A stretch of 64,000 bases of DNA from Niabella sp. (GCA_017744795.1 JAGIAQ010000003.1:1-64000); one strand, 5' to 3'. Positions 32,816 to 41,481 are shown, counted from the stretch's first letter. Translations and numbers: made by a program. The notes: generated from the sequence alone by a model not told the origin.

Positions 32816-33550
32816 TCACTTTTTCTTTTCCAAATACGCTGTCATAACAGCAAACACTTCTTCTTTTAACGTTGCCGCATTTTTTCCTTCCGCTTCCATC
32901 GGTTTTAAAAAATGCAGTTCCAGCGTTCGCGGCAGAAAGAAAAAGGGTTTATTCAGGGGCACCGCTTCTTTCGTGCCGATGATGACGCCCGGGATAACAG
33001 GATGGCCTGTATCAGCTGCCAGCTTGAAAGCACCGTTGTAAAAGGGTTTCAGGGATGCACTGGTGCGATTGCGCGTGCCTTCAGGGTAAATACACATGTG
33101 CATGCCCGCCTTTAGAACGGCCTTCATTTTGTCGATGCTCTGTTTACGGCTTTTTTCGCTTTTGCGATCTACCAGTACCGAGCCTTTGGAATAATACCAG
33201 CCAAATATGGGAATTTTTGCAAAGCTGTTTTTGGCGATCGTTTTATTGGCTCCCGGGATGAAAGCTGAAGACAACGGAATATCGAGTAGTGAATTGTGAT
33301 TACAGGTAACGATATACCCCATCCCCTTCTGAAAATTTTCGGTGCCGCGTATTTTTATCGGGCACCCGATGATGAACATCCAGATGTGCATCCACACTTT
33401 CGACACTTTTATAAAGTAAGCCGTGGATGCAGGTTCCTTAAATAAATAGGAAACAAAGGCAAACGGCAGCACGAGGATAAAAGTAATAATAAAAGTGACC
33501 AGCGCCCATGCTGCGCAAAGCCTGCCCGCAATTTCTTTAAGGATATTCAT
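32816..33550 (-). CDS. 1-acyl-sn-glycerol-3-phosphate acyltransferase (PlsC-like)
   Basis: CNHNSLLDIPL (HX4D-like), IYPEGTRNRT. Confidence 0.92.
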   Translation of the reverse strand: MNILKEIAGRLCAAWALVTFIITFILVLPFAFVSYLFKEPASTAYFIKVSKVWMHIWMFIIGCPIKIRGTENFQKGMGYIVTCNHNSLLDIPLSSAFIPGANKTIAKNSFAKIPIFGWYYSKGSVLVDRKSEKSRKQSIDKMKAVLKAGMHMCIYPEGTRNRTSASLKPFYNGAFKLAADTGHPVIPGVIIGTKEAVPLNKPFFFLPRTLELHFLKPMEAEGKNAATLKEEVFAVMTAYLEKKK

Positions 33551-34027
33551 TCACTCTTTTTTATTTATTTTTTCAAGATACACAAGTATGAGCGCATCAT
33601 TGATTATTTTCTGATCGAATGCCTGGTATCCCAGTTTTTTATACAAAGAAATATTCTTTAAACTCCTGCTGCCTGTAAATAACTCAAACCTGTCAACCGC
33701 ATCCAATTTCTTCTCGATATGCGCCATTAACTGTTTGCCAATGCCCTGGTTTTGAAACAGCGGAGCTACTATTAATTTACCGATATAACCCGTTCCAGCC
33801 TGTGCACTGCCTCTTACGGCTCCAACTATGTTTTTACCAATGGCCGCCACTAAACATATTTCACCATTGTCAAAATCATGGTTCAGCTCCTCTATGGTTT
33901 GGCTAAGTGGTTGTATGGAGTAATCGTTATACAGCGCTGCTTCAGATTGATAGCATTCCTTTTGCAATTGCAGCACCGCCGCCAGTTGTGCTTTTTGTGC
34001 TTGTTGAATGATCGGGTGCATATACAT
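33551..34027 (-). CDS. GNAT family N-acetyltransferase
   Basis: IGKLIVAPLFQNQGIGKQLMAHIEKK motif A and ISLYKKLGYQAF. Confidence 0.88.
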   Translation of the reverse strand: MYMHPIIQQAQKAQLAAVLQLQKECYQSEAALYNDYSIQPLSQTIEELNHDFDNGEICLVAAIGKNIVGAVRGSAQAGTGYIGKLIVAPLFQNQGIGKQLMAHIEKKLDAVDRFELFTGSRSLKNISLYKKLGYQAFDQKIINDALILVYLEKINKKE

Positions 34028-34131
34028 TCGTTTATTTTGTGAGACCTGTGAGGTTTCAGAAACGGCACAGGTTGTTTTGCGCTGTGCGAGACTTGCAGTC
34101 TCGCACCATTATTTTGTCGCCTGTGGCGACA

Positions 34132-34767
34132 TTAACCGCGTCTTAATTCCTGAATAAATTTTTCAATCAACTCCACATCCTTTATACCCGGCGCCGTTTC
34201 AAACCGGCTGTTTACATCCAGCGCGTGCACTTCCTGCTCCGCAAAAAACAATTTCAGATCGGCAACGTCTTCCGGTCCGATGCCGCCGCTCAGGAACCAG
34301 GGTTTTCCTAACCCGACCCCGCGCAAGGCCGACCAGTCGAACTTCCTGCCCGTACCCCCATATTCTTTAGCTTTAGTATCAAACAAAAAAGCGTCAACCT
34401 CTTTTTCGAAAGGGCCGGTCAGCTCAGCAACAGCCTCATCCCCCTTTAAACGAAACACTTTGATGATTTGCGCATCTATGTTTAATGCGCTTATAAACTC
34501 CCGCGTTTCATCCCCATGCAACTGAACAGCGTCCAGTCCGTAGGCAGCTACTGTTTCCCGTATCGTTTCCGCAGTCGCATTAACAAACACCCCAACTTTT
34601 TTGATGCCCGTCAGCTGCTTCAATGCCACAGGTCCTATTTTCCCTTCAGCATATCTCGGCGAAGCCGGATAAAAAATAAACCCGGCATAATCCACACCCA
34701 GCGCTGCCAGCTGCTCCACCTGCTGCAGCCGCGTCATGCCACAAACTTTTATCAGGGGATGGGTCAT
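34132..34767 (-). CDS. trpF: Phosphoribosylanthranilate isomerase
   Basis: IKVCGMTRLQQVEQLAALGVDYAGFIFYPASPRY; DAVQLHGDE; LSGGIGPEDV. Confidence 0.98.
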   Translation of the reverse strand: MTHPLIKVCGMTRLQQVEQLAALGVDYAGFIFYPASPRYAEGKIGPVALKQLTGIKKVGVFVNATAETIRETVAAYGLDAVQLHGDETREFISALNIDAQIIKVFRLKGDEAVAELTGPFEKEVDAFLFDTKAKEYGGTGRKFDWSALRGVGLGKPWFLSGGIGPEDVADLKLFFAEQEVHALDVNSRFETAPGIKDVELIEKFIQELRRG

Positions 34768-35552
34768 TATTGCGCCTGTAATTGGGTTACAAAATATTCA
34801 AATGCCACCGGCGGATTTTCCTGTTTCATAAAATATTCACCGATCAGAAATCCCTTGAAACCATTTTTACGGAACAACAGGATATCCTCAATTTTATCGA
34901 TACCGCTTTCTGCAATTTTTACCCGGTCGGCGGGAATCTTTTCCGCCATCTTCAAACTGCGTTCAATATCTACTTTAAAGGTTTTAAGATCGCGGTTATT
35001 GATACCTACGACCCTTGTGGCCTCGCAGATATGCCCCAACTCCTCCTCCGCATGCAGTTCCAATATTGTTTCCAGTCCCAGTGATGCCGCAAAAGTTGCC
35101 AGCCGGTTTACTTCGGCCGGGGAAAGGCAGGCAGCGATCAGTAAAATAATATCGGCGCCGAAGGATTTTGCTTCTACGATCTGGTATTCATCAACAATAA
35201 AATCCTTCCGCAAAATAGGAATGGCATTGTTTCGCGCAATCGCAAGATCATTGAGCGAGCCTCCGAAAAAATTTTCGTCGGTTAAAACCGAAAGGGCTGC
35301 AGCGCCAAAGCGGGTATAGGCCCCTGTGATGGTTGCTACGTCGGCATCTTTATTGATAAATCCTTTGGAAGGCGATTTCCGTTTGAACTCCGCTATGATG
35401 CCCGTGCTTCCCGGTTGTTGCAGCGACGCCGCCAATGAACGTACGGGCAGCTGAAACGCCGCCGTTGCTTCCAGCATTTTATATGCTGTTTGCTGCTTCC
35501 GTCCGGCGACTTCTGTTCTTTTGTGCGCAATGATTGTATCTAATATATTCAT
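34767..35552 (-). CDS. trpC: Indole-3-glycerol phosphate synthase
   Basis: IIAEFKRKSPSKG, LRKDFIVDEYQI, GINNRDLKTFKVD. Confidence 0.98.
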   Translation of the reverse strand: MNILDTIIAHKRTEVAGRKQQTAYKMLEATAAFQLPVRSLAASLQQPGSTGIIAEFKRKSPSKGFINKDADVATITGAYTRFGAAALSVLTDENFFGGSLNDLAIARNNAIPILRKDFIVDEYQIVEAKSFGADIILLIAACLSPAEVNRLATFAASLGLETILELHAEEELGHICEATRVVGINNRDLKTFKVDIERSLKMAEKIPADRVKIAESGIDKIEDILLFRKNGFKGFLIGEYFMKQENPPVAFEYFVTQLQAQ

Positions 35553-35626
35553 AATCTTAAAAATCCGCTGTGGCGTACCTCCGGCACGCCGTCGATTTAT
35601 TTATTCATTTTTTCTACAAACAGGAT

Positions 35627-35639
35627 GCTCCTACGGAGC
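35627..35639. repeat. Palindrome gctcctacggagc in the trpC-trpD gap
   Basis: With its flank tctacaaacaggat it matches the reverse complement of 4804-4830 at 24 of 27 positions. Confidence 0.8.
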
Positions 35640-35757
35640 TTCATAAAACAGGAATAAACAATAAGAAACAGTATGATCAAATTATAGCACTTCAAAATTC
35701 TACATTCTTTATTTCTTATTCTACATTTCACTATTCACTTTTGCCTATTGCCTTTCT

Positions 35758-36750
35758 TCATTGCAATGCAATTAATTTTTGTAAGCACTTATAAGCTTTA
35801 CCTGCCCGCAGGCTTTCTTTCGCCGCATCAAACGCAGCAGCATAGCCGGGATAAGCGCCCGTCACTTCCAGCGCCACGGCTGCATTTGCCAGTACCACCG
35901 CTTCCTGCTCGGGAGTTCCATTCCCCTGTATGATATCTGAAAATATTTTTGCTGCCGCTGCCACCGTATCGCCGCCTTTAATTGATTCAGGGCTCACCTC
36001 CCGGCCGCCCAGCTCCATGGCAGACAGGATACGTTCCCCTTCTGCGGTAATAATTTTCGAATCTCCGGTTAATGAAATTTCATCATATCCATCCAGCCCG
36101 TGAACAATTGCAAAATGCCTGGATTGCTGTTGCATCAGGTAATTATAAAGCCGGGCCATTTCCAGGTTATACACGCCAATGATACTAAAAGAAGGGAAGG
36201 CCGGGTTCACCAACGGGCCCAACATATTAAAGAAAGTACGCAATCCCAGGTTTTTGCGAATGGGCCCTACATTTTTCAACGCCGGGTGAAATTGAGGTGC
36301 ATGCAAAAAACAAATGCCAGCCTCTTCCAGCTCGCGCTGAAGGGCTTGCTGATCATTTTTAAATTTATAGCCCAGCGATTCTACTACATTGGACGCACCG
36401 CTAACGGTTGATGCACCGTAATTGCCATGCTTGCTTACTTTATGCCCCGTGCCCGCAACAATAAAACAGGAGAGCGTGGAAATATTAAATGTGTTTTTAC
36501 CATCCCCTCCCGTGCCCACAATATCAATGGTATCCATTCCGCCGAAATTCAGCGGCACACAGAGTTCCAGCAATGCGTCCTGAAATCCCTGCAATTCCTG
36601 CAGCGTGATGCTGCGCATGAGGTACACGGTCATAAATGCAGTTACCTCATGTTCATTGTAAACACCGTTGCCAATATTCACCAGGACCTCTTTGGCCGTT
36701 GGCCGGTCGAGGGTTTTATGTTCAAATAATACCGATAATATTTTTTTCAT
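35758..36750 (-). CDS. trpD: Anthranilate phosphoribosyltransferase
   Basis: DIVGTGGDGKNTFNISTLSCFIVAGTGHKVSKHGNYGASTVSGASNVVESLG. ATG at 36750 preferred. Confidence 0.98.
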   Translation of the reverse strand: MKKILSVLFEHKTLDRPTAKEVLVNIGNGVYNEHEVTAFMTVYLMRSITLQELQGFQDALLELCVPLNFGGMDTIDIVGTGGDGKNTFNISTLSCFIVAGTGHKVSKHGNYGASTVSGASNVVESLGYKFKNDQQALQRELEEAGICFLHAPQFHPALKNVGPIRKNLGLRTFFNMLGPLVNPAFPSFSIIGVYNLEMARLYNYLMQQQSRHFAIVHGLDGYDEISLTGDSKIITAEGERILSAMELGGREVSPESIKGGDTVAAAAKIFSDIIQGNGTPEQEAVVLANAAVALEVTGAYPGYAAAFDAAKESLRAGKAYKCLQKLIALQ

Positions 36751-36909
36751 TTTTTTATTTTTTATGTCGGCTGCAATGCTGCTATCAGCTTCGTTGCGTC
36801 GCACTCTTCATCGTCCCGATCCTATCCATGTGTCGCCGCGATGCGGCTACCAATATATCGCTCCTACAGAGCTGTACCATGAGCTATTGACTATGGACTA
36901 TGAACTGTT

Positions 36910-37479
36910 TTACTGCTTCAGCCAGTTCCGTATGATCGTTTCCCCCAATGGTGTTAACACGCTCTCCGGATGAAACTGTACGCCCTGCACGTCATATTGT
37001 TTGTGCTGTAACGCCATGATCATATCGTTGTCATCCACCGCCGTTATTTCCAGGTCGGCCGGAAAATTTTCAGGAGCTACCACCCATGAATGATAGCGTC
37101 CAATCTCAAATTCATCCGGAATGCCGTCAAATAGTTTCCCCGTGCGTTTTATTATTTTACAATTCGTGGCAATGCCATGATACACCTGGGGCAGATTATA
37201 AAGCGTTCCTCCAAAAACCTCTCCAATGGCTTGTTCGCCCAAACATACGCCCAGTATCGATTTAGAGGCCGCATACTCTTTTATCAGCGGCAATAACAAT
37301 CCGGATTCTGAAGGGATTCCGGGACCCGGAGATAAGATAATTTTATCATATTGTTTTACGGCTTCTAATGGGATCTGGTCGTTACGATGCACTTCTACTT
37401 TTTGATGCAGGATCTTTTCCACCAGGTGCACCAGGTTGTAAGTAAAGGAGTCGTAATTATCAAAAACGAGTAATTTCAT
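36910..37479 (-). CDS. trpG: Anthranilate synthase component II (glutamine amidotransferase)
   Basis: LVFDNYDSFTYNLVH, LSPGPGIPSESG, ILGVCLGEQAI, VQFHPESVLTPLG. Confidence 0.97.
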   Translation of the reverse strand: MKLLVFDNYDSFTYNLVHLVEKILHQKVEVHRNDQIPLEAVKQYDKIILSPGPGIPSESGLLLPLIKEYAASKSILGVCLGEQAIGEVFGGTLYNLPQVYHGIATNCKIIKRTGKLFDGIPDEFEIGRYHSWVVAPENFPADLEITAVDDNDMIMALQHKQYDVQGVQFHPESVLTPLGETIIRNWLKQ

Positions 37480-37565
37480 TATTTTTAGTTTCGCGTCTAT
37501 GGTTTATGGTTTGATGTTTTATACTTCGGTGCAACGACAAACCATAAATCAAAAACAATAAATTT

Positions 37566-38984
37566 TTATAATATTTTTTCGGCTTCAACGATTGCTTTTT
37601 TTAAAGCGCCTAATTTATTGATCACTTCCTGCAACTCTCCTTCCGGATTACTTGCTGCCACGATGCCGCCGCCGGCCTGACGTGTTAAAGTATTATTCCG
37701 GCTTAAGAAACTGCGGATCATGATAGCCTGGTTGCAGCTGCCGTCGAAGCCCATGAAACCGATGGCGCCACCGTAAAAACTACGCGCAGTTGGCTCAAAC
37801 AAACTGATCAGCTGCATAGCCTTTATCTTGGGCGCACCGCTTAACGTGCCGGCCGGGAAGGTTTTTGCAAACAGATCGAAGGGATGGGTTTGCGGATAAA
37901 CCGTTCCGTTTACCTCGCTTACCAAATGGATGACATGAGAATAATAATGTGCTTCTTTAAAATGGCTCACGTGCACATCGCTGCACCCACGGCTGAGGTC
38001 ATTGCGGGCAAGGTCTACCAGCATTACATGTTCTGCATTTTCCTTTGGATCTGCTTCCAGGATGCGCGTTTGTTCAGCATCTGTTGTATCATCGCCGGTA
38101 CGTTTAATGGTGCCGGCAATGGGATGTATGGTGGCTTTGCCATGGTTGATGATCAGCTGCGATTCTGGTGAAGAGCCCATTAGCTTATAATCGCCATAAT
38201 CAAAAAAGAAAAGATAAGGCGACGGATTGATGCTGCGCAGGGCCCGGTACACGTTAAACTCATCGCCACTGAATCGTTGGGTAAACCGCCGGCTCAGCAC
38301 GATCTGGAACACATCGCCGCGGTGGCAATGCGCAATCCCTTTGCGCACCATAGCGCGATGTTCCTCGTCCGTCATATTTGACGCTTCTTCACCTATTGCT
38401 TTAAACGGATAGACCGGAACATCCCTGCCTTTCAAAATTGACAGCAGCGCTTCTTTTTCGCTTTTGATATTTTCTATTTTATTTTCAAGCAAAAACAGCT
38501 GGTCTTTAAAATGGTTGATGGCAATAATATATTGATACAGGCGATAACGCAATAAAGGAATATCTGCTGCACTATTTTTAAACCGGCTGCCGGGAATGGT
38601 TTCAAAAAACTGGATGGCGTCATAGGTGGTGTACCCGTATACGCCCTGGGCGTAGCGCGCTTCCTTTTGTTCGTTCGGTTCCACGTCAAAATGATCCATA
38701 AAATCCGTCAGCACTTCCGTTATTTTGTGGGTATCGGAAAGCTGTATTTTTTCGGCGGTTTGTCCTGGTAATTTGCAATCGATCGTATTACCGGACACCA
38801 TTTCAATACCTGCAATGGCATTAACGCCGATAAACGACCAGCTATTGTTGGTGGCGTTATTATCGGCACTTTCCAGCATGATGGTGTCGCGAAAACGGTC
38901 GCGCAGGCGCAGGTAGATGCCCACGGGCGTAAATACATCCGCCAGCATTGTTTGCACTTCGGTTATAATTTTTATTTTTTTCAT
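37566..38984 (-). CDS. trpE: Anthranilate synthase component I
   Basis: Chorismate-binding signatures (GDVFQIVLSRRF, SPSPYLFF-like INPSPYLFFFDY, GAPKIKAMQLI, GGAIGFMGFDG). ATG at 38984 preferred. Confidence 0.97.
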   Translation of the reverse strand: MKKIKIITEVQTMLADVFTPVGIYLRLRDRFRDTIMLESADNNATNNSWSFIGVNAIAGIEMVSGNTIDCKLPGQTAEKIQLSDTHKITEVLTDFMDHFDVEPNEQKEARYAQGVYGYTTYDAIQFFETIPGSRFKNSAADIPLLRYRLYQYIIAINHFKDQLFLLENKIENIKSEKEALLSILKGRDVPVYPFKAIGEEASNMTDEEHRAMVRKGIAHCHRGDVFQIVLSRRFTQRFSGDEFNVYRALRSINPSPYLFFFDYGDYKLMGSSPESQLIINHGKATIHPIAGTIKRTGDDTTDAEQTRILEADPKENAEHVMLVDLARNDLSRGCSDVHVSHFKEAHYYSHVIHLVSEVNGTVYPQTHPFDLFAKTFPAGTLSGAPKIKAMQLISLFEPTARSFYGGAIGFMGFDGSCNQAIMIRSFLSRNNTLTRQAGGGIVAASNPEGELQEVINKLGALKKAIVEAEKIL

Positions 38985-39024
38985 CCGTTCTATTGCTTTG
39001 TTTTGTTTGAGAGCGATCAACAAA

Positions 39025-39047
39025 AAACCCCGGAAGTACCGGGGTTT
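39025..39047 (-). terminator. trp attenuator terminator hairpin upstream of trpE
   Basis: Minus strand AAACCCCGG-TACTT-CCGGGGTTT followed by TTT; perfect 9-bp stem, between leader peptide and trpE. Confidence 0.9.
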
Positions 39048-39078
39048 GAATATATTGTTACAATACTGGACAATAGCA

Positions 39079-39138
39079 TTACAGCACCCCGAAAGCGTTG
39101 TTATGCCACCACCAATTATTGTTTTTTACAAAATTCAT
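39079..39138 (-). CDS. trpL: trp leader peptide MNFVKNNNWWWHNNAFGVL
   Basis: Minus-strand reading: atg aat ttt gta aaa aac aat aat tgg tgg tgg cat aac aac gct ttc ggg gtg ctg taa. Three consecutive Trp codons ahead of a terminator and trpE. Confidence 0.88.
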   Translation of the reverse strand: MNFVKNNNWWWHNNAFGVL

Positions 39139-39144
39139 TTGCAG

Positions 39145-39176
39145 CAAATATAAATTTCAAAAATAAAATCAACAAA
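39145..39176 (-). promoter_or_regulatory. Putative trp operon promoter (Bacteroidota sigma-ABfr type)
   Basis: Minus strand TTTG (39176-39173), 20-nt spacer, TATATTTG (39152-39145); matches TTG-N19-21-TAnnTTTG. Confidence 0.75.
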
Positions 39177-39225
39177 TTTTTTACGGGTTTAGGAGCTTGA
39201 TTATCAAAAAAAGGGATTTTTGGTC

Positions 39226-39233
39226 TATATTTG
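39226..39233 (+). promoter_or_regulatory. Putative promoter -7 element of the tRNA-like/tRNA-Arg unit (TATATTTG)
   Basis: Matches TAnnTTTG just upstream of the first tRNA-like fragment. Confidence 0.6.
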
Positions 39234-39260
39234 CGCCTCCGTGACCCTTTCGGGGGTCAG

Positions 39261-39320
39261 GGTCCGGTAGCCATCGGGAAGATAGAGCATGGCGCCTGCA
39301 GCGCCAAGGTCATTGGTTCG
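39261..39320 (+). pseudogene. tRNA-like fragment 1
   Basis: Shares ggtccggtagc, gatagagca and aggtcattggttcg with the adjacent tRNA-Arg; the anticodon arm is replaced by TGGCG-CCTGCAG-CGCCA and the 3' half is lost. Confidence 0.7.
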
Positions 39321-39354
39321 GTCAATAACTAATGACTTCATAACAAAAATAATT

Positions 39355-39428
<74 letters not shown>

Positions 39429-39520
39429 CTTCGAAAAGCGTTACAGAGGTGTAGCGCTTTTTTATTGGGTAAAACCCCAGTCGGCTTTTTGCACACTTTT
39501 TATCATCCAGTTATATAATG

Positions 39521-39587
39521 TGACAGCTGGATAGAGCATCCCGCCATAAGGCGGGAAGGTCATTGGTTCAAATCCAATCCGGGTCAC
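39521..39587 (+). pseudogene. tRNA-like fragment 2
   Basis: gtgac...gtcac ends, ggatagagca, hairpin cccgcc-ataa-ggcggg in place of the anticodon arm, aggtcattggttcaaatccaatccgggtcac T-arm; the 5' acceptor/D region is shortened. Confidence 0.7.
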
Positions 39588-39599
39588 AAATTCTTTGCT

Positions 39600-39680
39600 A
39601 TGCCTTACACCCTGTATATCCTCTATTCCTCTACGCTCGATAAATTCTATATCGGTTTTACTTCAGGTTCATTGGAATGA
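39600..39680 (+). pseudogene. Truncated GIY-YIG endonuclease N-terminus
   Basis: Reads MPYTLYILYSSTLDKFYIGFTSGSLE*, the GIY-YIG N-terminal motif (YxLYILYS...DKFYIGFTS) stopped after 26 aa. Confidence 0.75.
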
Positions 39681-39843
39681 CACTTCAAATGCATTTGGCC
39701 GGTTGTTCTGCTGTTGGGGCGCTGCCAATACAATTGTTATTATTTTACCCATCTCCTTTTTAAAGTTCCAATTGCAGCAACCGGCTTTTCGTTATTTTTG
39801 ATCAAACAAGCTGCCCCGGATCGAAGCCACTAAAAATATACAG

Positions 39844-41202
39844 ATGAAAAAATGTCTTGCCACCTTGTCGTTCCTTGTCTTCGCAGGCGCCATCGCCCAT
39901 ACTCAGGCGATCATTCATAGAGACCCTTCTATTGAAAAAATGGTGATGGGGGTTACAGCTGATTCTTTAAAAAGCTATGTCCATTCATTGGTCGGATTTA
40001 AAACCCGGCATACGCTAAGCACTCAAAGCAGTCCTAAAGAAGGCATCGGAGCCGCGCAACGATGGGTGCTTGGTAAATTTCAACAGTTTTCCAAAAATGC
40101 CGGAGGGCGCTTATCCGCTTACCTGGATACGATCACTTACCAGCCAGACGGCAAAAGAGTAAACAAGCCGTTTATCCTGGGCAACGTTGTAGCCATATTA
40201 AAAGGAACTGCTGCGGAAGACAAACGCATTTTTATGATGACCGCTCATTTAGACAGCCGGCGCACGGATGTGATGGACGCTACGGGAGTAGCACCAGGAG
40301 CTAACGATGATGGAAGCGGGGTAGCGGCGATTATAGAATGTGTGCGGTTGATGAGCCGTGAGGCCTTCCCCGCCACAATTGTTTTTGTAATTACCTCTGG
40401 TGAAGAGCAAGGCCTGCTGGGCGCAGCATTTATGGCTGGTAAAGTAGCGGAGCAAAACTGGCCGTTGGAAGCTTTGCTGAACAACGACATTATTGGCAGC
40501 AATAACAGCAATGAAACGAATATCGCCGGCAATACCGAAGTGCGGGTGTTCAGCCAAGGTATTCCGGCAAAACTTTCACCGGAGGAAGCTAAGGAGATCA
40601 GATCCTTTGGATTAGAAAACGACGGCAATCCGCGGCAGCTGGCACGCTATTTTAAAGAAGTGGGCGAACGATATGTTGACAACATGACCGTAAAATTGAT
40701 TTACCGGAATGACCGGTTCTTGAGGGGGGGCGATCATAGTCCTTTCGTAGAAAAAGGATTCGCCGCGGTGCGTATTACTGAAATGAATGAGAACTTCGAA
40801 CACCAGCATCAGGATATACGCACGGAAAATGGCAAGAGCTATGGCGATCTGCCAGAATTTATGGACTTTGAATACCTTAAAAAAAATGCCGCACTGAACC
40901 TGGTCACGCTGGCCAATCTTGCCAAAGCACCGGCAAAACCACAACAGGTACATTATATAATGAAAGGGCTGGAAAATTCCACAACGATCGAATGGAATGA
41001 TCCGGGAACCGGCAACTATGCCGGATTTTATTTGCTGCTGCGCGAAACCAGCAGCCCCGTATGGCAAAAGAAATTTTTTACAAAAAACAAATCAATTACG
41101 GTTCCCTATTCAAAAGACAATTATTTTTTTGGAGTGCAGGCTGTTAATGCTGAGGGCAATGAAAGTCTGCCTGTTATTGTGAAGCAATCTGCAAAAAAAT
41201 AA
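39844..41202 (+). CDS. M28 family metallopeptidase
   Basis: Signal peptide; MMTAHLDSRR, APGANDDGSGVAAIIE, TSGEEQGLLGAAFMA zinc-peptidase motifs; Fn3-like tail. Confidence 0.93.
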   Translation: MKKCLATLSFLVFAGAIAHTQAIIHRDPSIEKMVMGVTADSLKSYVHSLVGFKTRHTLSTQSSPKEGIGAAQRWVLGKFQQFSKNAGGRLSAYLDTITYQPDGKRVNKPFILGNVVAILKGTAAEDKRIFMMTAHLDSRRTDVMDATGVAPGANDDGSGVAAIIECVRLMSREAFPATIVFVITSGEEQGLLGAAFMAGKVAEQNWPLEALLNNDIIGSNNSNETNIAGNTEVRVFSQGIPAKLSPEEAKEIRSFGLENDGNPRQLARYFKEVGERYVDNMTVKLIYRNDRFLRGGDHSPFVEKGFAAVRITEMNENFEHQHQDIRTENGKSYGDLPEFMDFEYLKKNAALNLVTLANLAKAPAKPQQVHYIMKGLENSTTIEWNDPGTGNYAGFYLLLRETSSPVWQKKFFTKNKSITVPYSKDNYFFGVQAVNAEGNESLPVIVKQSAKK

Positions 41203-41331
41203 GCACCGAAAGCCCTTCCTAACAAACGTCTGCTTTGTATTATCTTTTTATTAAACGCGGGTTTAAGGCAGGTAGTTGCCTGAAATAATTTTTTGTTTCC
41301 TACCTTTACGCTGGCCAAATTTTAAACCGCA

Positions 41332-41481
41332 ATGTCGTTTCTTCCAAAAGCAAAGATGCTTACTACCTTCAAAACAAATCGCTTAAACACAGAAAAGCTC
41401 ATTCTTTTAGCAATATATATTATTGTTGGATGCGGATTGGGTTTTTTGATCGGCTGTGCGATTGAATACATGATTTCCTGA
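41332..41481 (+). CDS. Small single-TM protein (49 aa), unknown function
   Basis: MSFLPKAKMLTTFKTNRLNTEKLILLAIYIIVGCGLGFLIGCAIEYMIS; below the ORF-track length cutoff. Confidence 0.45.
   Translation: MSFLPKAKMLTTFKTNRLNTEKLILLAIYIIVGCGLGFLIGCAIEYMIS

Noticed and set aside
37480-37565. Considered as a second attenuator between trpE and trpG
   Set aside because: The inverted repeat is AT-rich, with no Trp-rich ORF and no clear T-run terminator.
38917-39153. 78-aa plus-strand ORF across the trpE upstream region
   Set aside because: It is antisense to the trp leader peptide and attenuator, which explain this sequence better.
39595-39801. 68-aa ORF MLCLTPCISSIPLRS...
   Set aside because: It is in the wrong frame relative to the GIY-YIG remnant starting at 39600, which gives a recognisable motif.
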